64,000 nucleotides of DNA from Akkermansia muciniphila (GTDB lineage Bacteria; Verrucomicrobiota; Verrucomicrobiia; Verrucomicrobiales; V1-33): contig CAMDJM010000019.1 of assembly GCA_945900785.1 (NCBI GenBank), positions 1 to 64,000 of the forward strand, read 5' to 3'. Positions within the stretch are counted from its first letter, which is position 1, and each line of letters begins with the position of its first letter. The notes under the pieces are model-generated. The model worked only from the letters and a program-made list of their open reading frames with translations, had not been told where the DNA came from and did not search any database. Both the position numbers and the translations under genes were made by a program. Below are positions 1-9,500 of this stretch, in pieces.

Positions 1-104
1 GGAAGCTTGGGTGACGGCAGCGGTAGCCATAAGATTTGGGGGTGGGGGTGGGGGTGAAGTAGACCCCTCCAATTTAGGCGGCTGTGGCTGGATGCAACAA
101 AAAA

Positions 105-134
105 GCCCGACTGGCTGCAATGAGCCAATCGGGC
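105..134 (-). terminator. Rho-independent terminator (minus strand)
   Basis: A 12-bp stem (GCCCGATTGGCT on the minus strand pairing with AGCCAGTCGGGC, one G-T pair) closes a 6-nt loop and runs straight into TTTTTT on the minus strand (plus positions 99-104). It would end the transcript carrying the 25-codon ORF and the Pro/Ala-rich membrane protein upstream. Confidence 0.8.
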
Positions 135-170
135 GTGAATGGTGGGAGCGGGAGGCTCCGTTGGGTTGTT

Positions 171-248
171 TTATTTTGCTATATAGGTCAGGGCAAAAGC
201 GGCAACCGCGGCAAAGGAGGCTAATGTAAGAAAGATGGCAGCACCCAT
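171..248 (-). CDS. putative 25-residue hydrophobic peptide
   Basis: A short reading frame starts at ATG 248 and stops at TAA 171. It encodes 25 residues that are almost all Ala, Phe, Leu, Ile and Val, ending TYIAK, so it would form one membrane helix with a charged tail. An in-frame TAA lies 12 bases upstream of the ATG, so the start cannot be further out. It sits 28 bases after the stop of the Pro/Ala-rich membrane protein and before a clear terminator on the same strand, which places it inside that transcript. No Shine-Dalgarno site is visible. It could be a chance frame; position and amphipathic layout are the only support. Confidence 0.35.
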   Translation of the reverse strand: MGAAIFLTLASFAAVAAFALTYIAK

Positions 249-276
249 GGGATTGGTAAGTTAGGAACGGGAGGGA

Positions 277-1062
277 TTAATCAATTTCAGGACGGACGGG
301 GATCGTTGGCTCCACATCCTTGTAAGTGCTCTTCACTTCCTCACCCACTTTTTTGTCGAAGGGAGAATAGTCCAGAGGCAGCTTGAAGGAGGCTTCGATG
401 TTGTCGGTTTTCCAAGCGGTGCGTTGGGCTTCGGTGGTGGCAGGGCCTTCAGAAAGAGCCCATCCATCCACAGAGGCGAAGGCGAGGAAGGCGGCAGCCA
501 AGGCCGCCACGAGCGCGAGCACGGACATGATATTGAGCGGGCCGGGATCGCTTTCATCATCATCATCGGCGATGGCCGCAGCGCGGATCGGGGCGCTGGA
601 GATGGCGGCGGTCGGAGCGGCGGACGGCATTTTCACCGTGGCGCGGGGCAGAGGCTGAGTGCCACCGGTGGCTGGGGCTGACCCAGCGGGACGGGCCAAG
701 GCTGGAGTCGCGGCGCGGGGAGGGGTGGCTCCCAGAGGAATGGTTTTACTGCCGACCGGAGCCACAGGAGGGGCCGGACGGGCGGGGGCTCCGGGGGCCG
801 TAGGGGCACTGGGGGCGGGAGGCGCACCACCCATGGAAGGCCGCGGCGGAGGACTGAGGGGCACCGTGGGAGCGGGAGGGCTGCCTACGGTAGGCCGGGG
901 AGCCAAGGGAATAGTAGCAGCCGGCGCATCACTGCCGGGTGCATTCGGGCGCAGGGTGATCCGCACAGTTTCCTTCTTCAAGGGCACGGCGGAGGTCTTG
1001 CTGGAGAGACCTACAGACGAGGTCTTTTTCACGGGTGGGAGTTCGTTTTCTTCTTGGCTCAT
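277..1062 (-). CDS. Pro/Ala-rich single-pass membrane protein, unknown function
   Basis: The product is about 261 residues when started at ATG 1062 (MSQEENELPP); a longer frame to 1098 adds an implausible leader. Residues about 35-165 are a low-complexity Pro/Ala/Thr-rich region likely to be disordered. It is followed by an acidic patch (ADDDDES), one strongly hydrophobic helix near residues 176-203, and a charged tail of about 58 residues. This order suggests a cytoplasmic disordered N-terminus, one membrane anchor and a short external domain. Pyrimidine-rich CCCTTTTCCC abuts the ATG and there is no Shine-Dalgarno site. I do not recognise the family. The frame, length and strand-specific terminator downstream support a real gene. 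Confidence 0.75.
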   Translation of the reverse strand: MSQEENELPPVKKTSSVGLSSKTSAVPLKKETVRITLRPNAPGSDAPAATIPLAPRPTVGSPPAPTVPLSPPPRPSMGGAPPAPSAPTAPGAPARPAPPVAPVGSKTIPLGATPPRAATPALARPAGSAPATGGTQPLPRATVKMPSAAPTAAISSAPIRAAAIADDDDESDPGPLNIMSVLALVAALAAAFLAFASVDGWALSEGPATTEAQRTAWKTDNIEASFKLPLDYSPFDKKVGEEVKSTYKDVEPTIPVRPEID

Positions 1063-1235
1063 GGGAAAAGGGCGGATTGGGAGAGGAATTAACCCCACTA
1101 GATGGCAGTTCCAACGGAGGGTGTCAACCTTTAGAGGGAAAAATGGGAAGTTTGAAAACAGGAAAATGGAGAATTAGTCGCATTTACGGACGGATTTGAA
1201 CGCTTCCGGGGGATTTTCCCCAATTCTTAATTCAA

Positions 1236-2516
1236 TCAGCCTCCGTTCCGCACCATCCGGACTTCATCGGCGATGATCCGGAGGGCCTCTCTCACGGTTT
1301 CGGGGGCTCCGGAACAGTTCAGCCGGAGGCACTCCGCCTGGTGTGGCCAAGGTCCGGACAGGCCAAAGAAAAAGTCTTCCCCTGGCACGACCAGCACCTG
1401 ACGCTTTTTGAGGCGCTGATAGAGTTCGCGGGTGGAAATGGGCAGGCCAGTCAGCCTCAGCCAGCGGAAGAAGGCCCCTTCGCAGCGGTGCAGGGACCAC
1501 CCGGCGTCCGCGCCGAAGGCTTCCTGCATCCATTGCCCGGCATCCCGGGCCCGGCTTTCATAAAAGGGACGGATCACCTGACGGGAAAGGTGGAGCACTT
1601 CATCCGAGTCCAGCAGCGGTTTCACCAGTTGCTGACCAATGTTGGTATTGGCCAGGCCGGTGACCGAGGTCATGGCGGCGATGGCGGAGGCGATTTCCGG
1701 CCGGGCGACCACAATGCCAGTGCGGGTGCCGGGCAAACCCAGCTTCGAAAGGCTGAGCGTTAGAATAATATGCCCGCCAAACAGCGGCTCCGCGTCCGTG
1801 AAGACCGCTCCGGGAAAGGGCAGGCCGTAGGCATTGTCAATGATGAGCGGGATGCCCGCCGCCAAAGCCAGCCCGGAAAGGCGCTTCATTTCCTCATTGG
1901 TCAGCACATTGCCCGTGGGATTGGTGGGGCGGGACACACAGATGGCCCCGATGTCGCCGCGGGCGAGTGCGGCTTCCACGGCGGGGAAGTGCACGCGGTA
2001 TTTAAATTCATTTCCCGGGAGAGCCTCAATGCCGGGTTGGCAGGCGGTGAATAAGTCAGGATGCAGCCCCTGATTGGCGTAGCCAATATATTCCGGCACC
2101 AGCGGCAGCAGGATCCGCCGCGTGCGGCCATCCGGCATGGGGCCGGCGAGGAGATTGAAGAGATGGAAAAAGGCGCTTTGCCCGCCTGCGGTGATGGCGA
2201 GGTGCGCAGGTGTCAGATCCCAGCCGCAGTGGCGCTGGAGGAATCCTGCCAGACTTTTCAAAAAGCCGGGATTGCCCTGCGGCGGATCATAATTGCCCAG
2301 AGTCCGCTCCAGCAGATCACCCTCCTCCATCAGTTCCTGCATCCGCCGCCGCCAGACCGCATCCACCGCCGGGATGTGCGCCGGATTTCCTCCACCCAGC
2401 ATGCGCATGCCGGGATCGGTGGTGAGAGCTTTGCCCAGGTCATCCATCAGCTCCAGGATACCGCTGCGTCCCGCGAGTCGGGAGCCTGAGGCGGAAAAAG
2501 GGTAGGGGGTCGTCAT
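1236..2516 (-). CDS. avtA: valine--pyruvate aminotransferase (AvtA-like)
   Basis: This is a fold-type I, PLP-dependent aminotransferase of 426 residues, the expected length for AvtA. AvtA exchanges amino groups between valine/2-oxoisovalerate and alanine/pyruvate in the cytoplasm. Family features are the N-terminal FSASGSRLAGRSGI stretch, the GGGNPAHIP substrate segment, NYDPPQGNP, TAGGQSAFFHLFNLLAG, the cofactor-aspartate region DNAYGLPFPG, and the PLP lysine in LSLSKLGLPGTR. The start at 2516 gives the family N-terminus. AATTCCCC lies directly before the ATG with no Shine-Dalgarno site. It stands alone, 121 bases from the protease gene upstream on the same strand. Reading it as AvtA rather than another class I aminotransferase rests on the N-terminal motifs. 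Confidence 0.9.
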   Translation of the reverse strand: MTTPYPFSASGSRLAGRSGILELMDDLGKALTTDPGMRMLGGGNPAHIPAVDAVWRRRMQELMEEGDLLERTLGNYDPPQGNPGFLKSLAGFLQRHCGWDLTPAHLAITAGGQSAFFHLFNLLAGPMPDGRTRRILLPLVPEYIGYANQGLHPDLFTACQPGIEALPGNEFKYRVHFPAVEAALARGDIGAICVSRPTNPTGNVLTNEEMKRLSGLALAAGIPLIIDNAYGLPFPGAVFTDAEPLFGGHIILTLSLSKLGLPGTRTGIVVARPEIASAIAAMTSVTGLANTNIGQQLVKPLLDSDEVLHLSRQVIRPFYESRARDAGQWMQEAFGADAGWSLHRCEGAFFRWLRLTGLPISTRELYQRLKKRQVLVVPGEDFFFGLSGPWPHQAECLRLNCSGAPETVREALRIIADEVRMVRNGG

Positions 2517-2638
2517 GGGGAATTGGAATGGGGAAGCAGGTAGAATTGATCCGTTTGCAGGATGATGTCAGGGAAAGGAGGGCAGCGCTCCATTTGGAGG
2601 TGCGCCCGGCCAAATCCAGTCATCCCCGGTGATCTGCC

Positions 2639-3880
2639 TCAGCCGATTTTCCGGAGGGCGGCCAGGCGTTGCACCATCGGTGGATGGGAGTAGTGCAGAA
2701 AAACCGTCAGGGGATGCGGGGTGGGATTGGAGAGAGTGTCCCGGGCCAGCCGCTTCAGGGCCGCGATCATGTCGGCGGCTCCCCCCGTGGCCCCGGCGGC
2801 ATAGGCGTCGGCCTCATACTCATGTTTCCGGCTCCACAGGCCACTCAGGATGCCCAGCACCGTCTGGGCAGGCTCAAAGAGGATCGTGAAGAACACCAAG
2901 CCCAGCCATAACACCGGAGCCTGCAGCCCAAAGGCCGCATGCAGCCCCGCATTGCCCAGCACCGTGCCCATCAGCAGAAACAGCACCGCCAACTGCAGCA
3001 CCGCCACGATCAGGCGCTGCACGATATGGCCGCGTTTGTAGTGTCCGATCTCATGCGCCAGCACCGCCAGCAGTTCCGGCTGCGGATGCTTTTCGATCAG
3101 GGTATCGTAAAGCGCGATGCGTTTGTTATTCCCGAATCCGGCAAAGAACGCATTGCCCTTGGTGGAGCGGCGGCTGCCATCAATCACGAAGAGTTCCTTC
3201 ACGGGAAACGCGCATTTTTCCGAAAGGGCATGGATCGCCGTTTTCAGGGATCCATCCTCCAGCGGGGTGAACTTGTTGAAAATCGGCATCAGGTAGCGCG
3301 GAGCGAGATATTGCAGCGCCAGCACCAGCACCGTGACCGCCAGCCACGCCCAGAGCCATGCGCCCGGGAACGTCCCAAACAGCCAGAGCAGCAGGGCCAG
3401 CACCGGCAATCCGATCACTCCGCCCAGCACCAGGCCTTTCACCAGATCCGCCAGGAACACCCCGGGCGTGGTTTTGTTGAAACCATATTTCGCCTCGATT
3501 TTGAACGTATCATACCAATCAAACGGCAAGCCCAGCAGCGTGCTGGCCCCATGCAGCAGAGTGATCCCGGCCAATCCCTGCAGAATCGGGGAAGGGCTCC
3601 AGCCACTGACTACCTGCTGCACCCAGCCAAAGCCCCCTGCCAGCCAAAACGCCAGAAACACCGCCAGCCGCACCCCACTGGAAATCAGGTCATGCCGGGC
3701 GCTTTCCCGGCTGTAAGCCTGGCTTTTCGCAAAGTCCTCTTCACTGAACACCTCCCGCAACTCCTCCGGCAGCGCCTGACCCAGTTGCTTCAGATTCAAC
3801 AGCACCGACACCGTCTCCAGCACAAAAAGCCCCACCACCGAGCTCAGCAAAAAAACAAACCACGGATTTTCAAAAGTCAT
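2639..3880 (-). CDS. M48 family metalloprotease (Ste24/CAAX prenyl protease 1-like)
   Basis: A multi-pass integral membrane zinc protease of about 413 residues starting MTFENPWFVFLL at 3880. The frame is open to 4000, but those 40 residues are unlike the family. The catalytic zinc motif HEIGH lies near residue 274 inside VLAHEIGHYKRGH, and the third ligand is in EYEADAYA near residue 352, the order expected for M48A. Hydrophobic segments flank the catalytic domain as in Ste24: several before residue 220 and two after the HExxH. Bacterial members are thought to act in membrane protein quality control; CAAX processing is not expected in bacteria. The 313-base gap to the next gene upstream suggests its own promoter. 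Confidence 0.9.
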   Translation of the reverse strand: MTFENPWFVFLLSSVVGLFVLETVSVLLNLKQLGQALPEELREVFSEEDFAKSQAYSRESARHDLISSGVRLAVFLAFWLAGGFGWVQQVVSGWSPSPILQGLAGITLLHGASTLLGLPFDWYDTFKIEAKYGFNKTTPGVFLADLVKGLVLGGVIGLPVLALLLWLFGTFPGAWLWAWLAVTVLVLALQYLAPRYLMPIFNKFTPLEDGSLKTAIHALSEKCAFPVKELFVIDGSRRSTKGNAFFAGFGNNKRIALYDTLIEKHPQPELLAVLAHEIGHYKRGHIVQRLIVAVLQLAVLFLLMGTVLGNAGLHAAFGLQAPVLWLGLVFFTILFEPAQTVLGILSGLWSRKHEYEADAYAAGATGGAADMIAALKRLARDTLSNPTPHPLTVFLHYSHPPMVQRLAALRKIG

Positions 3881-4193
3881 ACAGGAGAACGGGATGAGAA
3901 GGATTTCAGTTGGAACGGACCGGAAAAACAGCAGCAATGCAGGGACAGCACAAGGAAAGGAATGGACCCGGCCCTGCAAAGGAGTCACCAGTTTACACAA
4001 TCAGCCGCCCCGGCAAGCGCTCACGCAGGCGGGTGCCTTCCGGTTCGGCCTGATCCCGGAGGGGAAACGGCCCCAGGGCGTCCCGGCCGGATTTGCCCTG
4101 AACCCTCAACGGAGGGGCCATCAAGGGATAGGATCCGGAGGCATGAGCCCGGGGCGGCATCCCCTTCCGGCCGGCCGGCTCCTGACAGGAATA
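3881..4193. other. intergenic region, no recognisable gene
   Basis: This 313-base gap separates the Ste24-like gene from the thymidylyltransferase gene, both on the minus strand. Long plus-strand frames cross it but are only the antisense of the neighbours. I see GC-rich inverted patches (CCGGCCGGCCGG near 4167-4179) without a T-run, and no convincing terminator, RNA or small ORF. Confidence 0.5.
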
Positions 4194-5081
4194 TCACGCG
4201 CGCGCCGTGGCATCAGCCTCCGCGAGAACGCCTTCAAGGTAACGCCGGTAGTCAGGGCTGCGGGTGGCTGCGATGACCTTTTCAAAGCCGGCCCGGTCGA
4301 TGAAATTCCGGTTATAGGCGACTTCCTCAATGCAGGCGACCTTGAGATTCTGCTGGTGCTCGATGGTGGCGATGTAATTCCCAGCTTCCAGCAGACTGGC
4401 AGGGGTGCCGGTGTCCAGCCAGGCGATGCCACGGCCGAGCAGCCTCACTTCCAGTTGCCCATCGGCCAGATAGGCATTGTTGAGATCGGTGATTTCCAGC
4501 TCGCCCCGGGCACTGGGTTTCTGGAGCTTCACGCGCTCCACCACGGTTTCGTCATAGACGTAAAGGCCGGGCACCGCGTAATTGCTTTTGGGGTGCCGGG
4601 GCTTTTCCTCAATGCTGAGGACCTTTTGATGGCGGTCAAATTCCACGACTCCGAAGCGTTCCGGATCACGGACATGATAGCCAAAGACACAGGCCCCGCT
4701 TTCGATGGCGAGCGCAGAGCGGAAAAAGTCGAGCTTTCCGTAGAAAATATTATCTCCCAAAATGAGGGTGGCACCGGCACCAGCAAGGAAGTCCTCCGCC
4801 AGCAGAAAGGCCTGGGCAATGCCCTCCGGGGCAGCCTGCTCGATGTAAGTCAGGTTGATGCCAAGGTTTTTCCCATCGCCGAGGAGATTTTCAAAAGCAG
4901 GCAGGTCTTTGGGCGTGGAGATGATGAGAATGTCGCGGATGCCGCCCAGCATAAGGGTGGAGAGCGGATAATAGATCATCGGCTTGTCATAAATCGGGAG
5001 CAATTGCTTGCACGCGATGCGGGTGAGGGGGTCCAGCCGGGAGCCGGCCCCGCCAGCGAGGATGATGCCTTTTTTGGTCAT
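4194..5081 (-). CDS. rfbA: glucose-1-phosphate thymidylyltransferase
   Basis: A cytoplasmic nucleotidyltransferase of 295 residues that makes dTDP-glucose from dTTP and glucose-1-phosphate, the first step of dTDP-L-rhamnose synthesis for surface polysaccharide. The N-terminal nucleotide-binding signature reads GGAGSRLDPLT (usual form GGxGTRLxPLT), followed by the RmlA-typical KQLLPIYDKPMIYYPLSTL. Later family segments include LGDNIFYG, VFGYHVRDPERFGVVEF, EEKPRHPKSNYAVPGLYVYD and RGELEITDLNN. Length matches RmlA. The other rml genes are not adjacent, so it is either a scattered pathway gene or one of several copies. The pyrimidine stretch TTTTTCCTCAC precedes the ATG. Confidence 0.95.
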   Translation of the reverse strand: MTKKGIILAGGAGSRLDPLTRIACKQLLPIYDKPMIYYPLSTLMLGGIRDILIISTPKDLPAFENLLGDGKNLGINLTYIEQAAPEGIAQAFLLAEDFLAGAGATLILGDNIFYGKLDFFRSALAIESGACVFGYHVRDPERFGVVEFDRHQKVLSIEEKPRHPKSNYAVPGLYVYDETVVERVKLQKPSARGELEITDLNNAYLADGQLEVRLLGRGIAWLDTGTPASLLEAGNYIATIEHQQNLKVACIEEVAYNRNFIDRAGFEKVIAATRSPDYRRYLEGVLAEADATARA

Positions 5082-5190
5082 GTGAGGAAAAACGCCGGAG
5101 GGCCCGGCCTGGGATAGAGTAGCGGGGATTGTAATCGCCGGCTCCCATCCCGCAAGAGCCGCAATGAGGGGGCGCGGAGGCTTGAATTCC

Positions 5191-6153
5191 TCAAGCAGGG
5201 AGCTTTCTTCCGGCGACCGCCGTTTGAATTTCCTGATAGAGTTCCACCATGCGGGGGATGCGGGCCCCGGCGGCGAGGGCCTGGCGCACCGGCTCGCCCC
5301 AGATGGCTTCTACTTCGACCGGGCGGTTTTCCACGAAGTCGATCATGCTGGAGGGGCGGTAGGGACCCATGGCAGGGGTGCGGGAAATTTGATAGTCGGC
5401 CCAGCCTTCCGGCAGGGCGAGGCCGAGCGCGGCGGCGGCAGCGACGGATTCCTCCGCGAGCACCCGGGTTTTGGCGGCAAGGACAGGATCGCCCAGAATC
5501 TCTGCGGTGGTGACCCCGCCAGCACTGATGGCGAGGCCATTGAAGGGGATATTCCACACCAATTTTTTCCAGCGCACCACGGCTAGGCTGGGTTCCACCC
5601 GGGAGGGAATCAGGCAGGCATTGAGCATCGCGCTGATGCGTTCCGTGCGGGGACGGGGGGAGCCGGTGAATTCACCAAGGGCGACATCGCCGTCTGCAAT
5701 ATGGTCGATCACCCCGGGGCCCATGCGGTTGATGCAAACAAAACAGACCCCGCCCAGCACCTGATCCGGCCGGTGCAGGGAGGCGAGGTGCGCTTCATTG
5801 CCCAGCCCGTTTTGGAGGGTGACGATGACAGTGCCCGGATGAAGGAGCGGCGGCAGCAGACTGGCAAGAGCCGCATTGGCGGTGGTTTTGATCGCGATGA
5901 GGATGAGATCGCAGGGGCCGATCTCCGCCGTGCTGCCATAGGCCTGCACCGTGGGCAGGCTGAAATCGCCCGCACAGCTTTTCAGTTGAAGGCCATGGGC
6001 CCTGACGTGGGCGAGGTCGGCGCGCATCAGGAAATTCACCTCATGCCCGTGCTGGGCGAGGCGGGCTCCGTAATAACAACCCATGGCACCCGAGCCGATG
6101 ACCGCGATACGGGGCCGGGCAGGAAAACCGTCAATGGAGGAGGACAGGGACAT
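5191..6153 (-). CDS. panE: 2-dehydropantoate 2-reductase
   Basis: A cytoplasmic NADPH-dependent reductase of 320 residues that converts ketopantoate to pantoate in vitamin B5/coenzyme A synthesis. It has the N-terminal Rossmann motif IGSGAMGCYYGARLA (GxGxxG), IAIKTTAN with the family's conserved lysine, LQNGLGNE after the cofactor domain, and a C-terminal helical domain with the WKKLVWNIPFNGLA segment and a SSMIDFVENRPVEVEAIWG stretch close to the usual SM.QD...R..E. Length is normal. About 110 bases separate it from rfbA downstream. Other ketoacid reductases of the ApbA/PanE family are possible, so substrate is inferred. Confidence 0.9.
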   Translation of the reverse strand: MSLSSSIDGFPARPRIAVIGSGAMGCYYGARLAQHGHEVNFLMRADLAHVRAHGLQLKSCAGDFSLPTVQAYGSTAEIGPCDLILIAIKTTANAALASLLPPLLHPGTVIVTLQNGLGNEAHLASLHRPDQVLGGVCFVCINRMGPGVIDHIADGDVALGEFTGSPRPRTERISAMLNACLIPSRVEPSLAVVRWKKLVWNIPFNGLAISAGGVTTAEILGDPVLAAKTRVLAEESVAAAAALGLALPEGWADYQISRTPAMGPYRPSSMIDFVENRPVEVEAIWGEPVRQALAAGARIPRMVELYQEIQTAVAGRKLPA

Positions 6154-6247
6154 GTCCGGAATGTGGGATGCCGGGGCTGGAGCGCCAGCGGAAGATGAGC
6201 CTTCGCGCCACTACTTCCGCCTTCATCCCCATTGGCTCTATCAATCA

Positions 6248-6490
6248 TTAGCCGGAGGCGGGGATCCCGGCGGCTGAAGCCGCCCCGCCTGCGGCGAACT
6301 CGGTTTCGCCTACCTTGACCATGACGGGATGATATCCGGCCAGGACCGCAAAATAATCCGTCAGGCAGGTTTTGATTTCCCGGCCCCGGTAGGCATCGCC
6401 TACCAGAAAGGCCCCGGTGCTGCGGTGGCGGAAGACGATCCGCCGCAAAATGGGCCCCTCTCCATCCGGGTCCGGGCCAGTGGCTGGCAC
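6248..6490 (-). CDS. hypothetical 80-residue protein, in frame after the kinase stop
   Basis: A reading frame of protein-like composition with GC-rich third positions. It contains RRIVFRHRSTGAFLVGDAY and FAVLAGYHPVMVKVGETEF and ends in an Ala/Gly-rich tail encoded by a GC hairpin (6269-6284). The only reasonable start is GTG 6490; there is no ATG before it. It lies in the same frame as the kinase gene upstream, and the frame is open right back to that gene's TGA at 6527-6529. It may be a separate small gene or the severed or read-through tail of the kinase. I do not recognise the family. Confidence 0.45.
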   Translation of the reverse strand: MPATGPDPDGEGPILRRIVFRHRSTGAFLVGDAYRGREIKTCLTDYFAVLAGYHPVMVKVGETEFAAGGAASAAGIPASG

Positions 6491-6526
6491 CGGAAGCTTT
6501 TGCCACTCCTTGCTTTTGCTGAAGGC

Positions 6527-9500
6527 TCAGTCGTGCCCTGCCTGGCCTGACAAATCGCCCATGCCGAGGGTTTTCAGTCCGCTCATCAGCGCCTTCAAAT
6601 CCCAAACATAAATCTCGCGCCGGGTGCCGACGGCGGCGAAGTAGCGTCCGGTGGGACTGAGCGCGTTGCGCTCAAAGATTTCATCCAGCGGGGAATCGAG
6701 GTGAAAGAGAAGGCGCCACGTGCCTAGCTCAATGATGGCGATACGGGTCATGGTGTCATTCACGGCCATGAGTTTTCCGTCGTCGTTGAAACTGATCTGG
6801 CCGACCAGTCCCATGCTGCCGCGCTCCCGGCTGAACACGGGAGCCCAACGGACGGGATCCTCTCCATTGATCCGGAAGACCTGGTTCGCAGTGGAGCCGG
6901 CACAGGCGAACCATTGGCCGTCCGGACTGAATGCCGGGAAACTGCCGAAGCCGCAGGGGACAATATGCACTGGCTCTTCGCGAGGGCTCCGGAGATCGTA
7001 GAGTCGGATATGCGGCTGATGAAACGCTCCCACCGCCAGCCAGCGCCCGTCAGGGCTGAGTCCCACCGGATTGCTGTTGTCGGTGGTGAAAAAGGAGCGC
7101 GGTGCGGCTTCCCCGGAGTGCACCAGGACCCTGCCGTTTCCACCAAAGGCGAGGACCTTGCCGTCCCGGGAGGCGCAGGCATAGCTGCTATTCCAGGGTG
7201 CACCCGGGCCATAGGGCATGGGGGCCGGCAGGGCTGCCGGTGGCTGGCCGTTCCAAGCGGTTTCGTGCCGCCCGTCGCTGGTCAGAAAATTTGCCATGGA
7301 GGGTCCGGAGGAAAACAACACCTGGGCGGCCCCATGCGCGGGCAGGGTGGCATCCGGGGCACTGTTTTTCCGGTCAGTGCGCCAGGCTTCAAAGGCAGAG
7401 GGATGACCGGCGATGATCCATTCCTCCTTGGGCGGGAAGGAAAAGTTAACGCTGCGGTCCAACACCGCCGGCGGCTGGAGGATGCGCAGCACGGGCGAAG
7501 GCCGCCACTCCGCTGCGCCCGAGGTCCCCAGCAGCAGCCTGCGCCCAAGGCTGTAGCTCCAGCGTTCAAACACTGCCGGACGGCCCAGCATGACCCCGCG
7601 GGAGAGGTCGCAGTAGCCTGTCATGGACCAGGTGGAAAACACGAGGATGTCGCGGGAATCCAGGAAGATCATCTGAGTGCCGCGGTTCATGATTCGCTCT
7701 GGCACCGTGCCTGCGATTTCTCCAGTGGCGGCATTGAGGCTGACGATGCGCTCGCCGGACCGCACGGCGATGCGGCTGCTGTCTGCGGACCATGCCGCCG
7801 TCTGCTCGTCCGGGCCAGCGACTTTCCAAAGGATGCGCCCGGTGGCAACTTCCACGAGACACGCCGCCCCGCGGGTCGGGAGGGGAGCCAGCATGCCGGG
7901 CAATAGGGAGGTGAGGATCCTCGGAGCGGCGGCGGGGCGGTAGTCCTCGTCTATCAGAAGCACCAGTCTGCCATCCGGTGAGGGCCAAAGGCTCCGGGAC
8001 TGGTTAAACTCCGGGCGCTGATCCCGCAGGGGCCAGCCTCCAGGAGTGGACAGCGATACCCCAGTTGGCGTGGCAGAGATGTTCCGCTCCAGGCCTGGCA
8101 ACGTGAAAACCACCAGCCTTCCTGTAGAGGCTCGATGGATCAGGGAATCGCCCTTTTCCTCACCGAAGCGGAGCACAGAGGCGAAAGGTGGATCCGGCGG
8201 CAGGGTGGCGATGACCTTGCCGTCTGCCGTATCCAGCACCAACGCACTGCCATAGCGGCCCGCCAGAAGCAGGCGCTGGCCACCGCGGGAAAACTCCAGA
8301 GCACACAGCAGAGGCGGCGGCTCCAGCACGGTTAGGGTGCGCTGCCGATCGGGAGAGCCGGCCACATGCAGGATGATCATGGCAGGGCCCTTGGATTCAG
8401 CCGGAATAGGCTGGGTTTGGGCCGCCAGACCACTGTCCGCATCCAACGCGACCAGCGTTTCAGGGGTGCTCCATGAAATTTTTAAATCGCTGCGGAACAC
8501 AAACTCCGACCGGCTGAGCAGGAAGGTGGCATCATCAATCAGTTGAGGCGTGGCGTGGACGCGCGCCGCCTCCGCCGCAGTGCGCAGGGCCCGTGCCGCC
8601 GCGCCCACGCTGGGATCATGCCGCGCGGCATGGACCTGATCGTAGAGCGCCGCCAGTTCTGCCTGGTTGGCCCGCAGGCGCAGACTGCGCTCCCGGTCTG
8701 CCTGACCCTTCACCAGCCACGTGATCCCTAACGCCACCACGGCCACCGCCGCTGCGCCAAGGCCGGACCAGCGCAGCACTTTCAGGCGCCGCTCCATGCC
8801 GCGCAGTTTCTTCACCGAGCGGCCACTCGCCACCAGCGCGATGTCTGCCAGCATTTCCCGCGCCGTGTGATAGCGCCGCACCGGATCGCCCTCGCATGCA
8901 CGAAGGACGATTTCGTTCAACTCCAGGCGCTGATCAAAGTCGTATGCATGGGACCAATTCTGAGGCAGTTGCGGAAATTTCCCGCGGTCCAGTCCGGTCA
9001 GGACTTCGTAGAGCACTTTGCCCAGGGCGAAGATATCCGCCCGCTCCGTGCCCGGCCCTTCCAGCGGCACAAAACCCTCAGTGCCCACGTAGCTTCGGGA
9101 ACTCCCCGCCTCCGCCACCAGCCCGATGTCCCCCAGCTTCGGCACGCCACCGGCATACATGATATTGGACGGCTTCACATCGCGGTGGATGAGGCCTTGA
9201 TCGTGCAGGAATGCGAGGGCACCGCCCAGCGATTCCGCAAGGCGCAGGCAATCGGGGATATCGAGGGCCTTGCCTTCGGCGAGCCGCGCAGAGAGTGTCG
9301 CGGGGATGTATGGCCCGGGATCAACGGGATCTGTGCCGTCCGCCAGTTCCATCACATAATAAAACCATCCCATCTCCTCATGGCGGCCGATGTGCAGGAT
9401 GTCGATCAGCCCGTCATGGGCGCGGCTCACCGGCTCGCAGCGGCGGATGCCCTCAAATTCCCGCAGATAGGGCCGCTCGCTGTCAAAGGCCGCCCGGCGC

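Noticed and set aside
1200-1235. GGGGAAAATCCCC after the aminotransferase gene as a terminator
   Set aside because: Stem of only 5 bp and no T-run on either strand.
2939-4276. Long plus-strand frame (445 codons) over the Ste24-like gene
   Set aside because: Its translation is Gln/His/Arg-rich with no motifs; it is the antisense of a GC-rich gene with HExxH and membrane helices.
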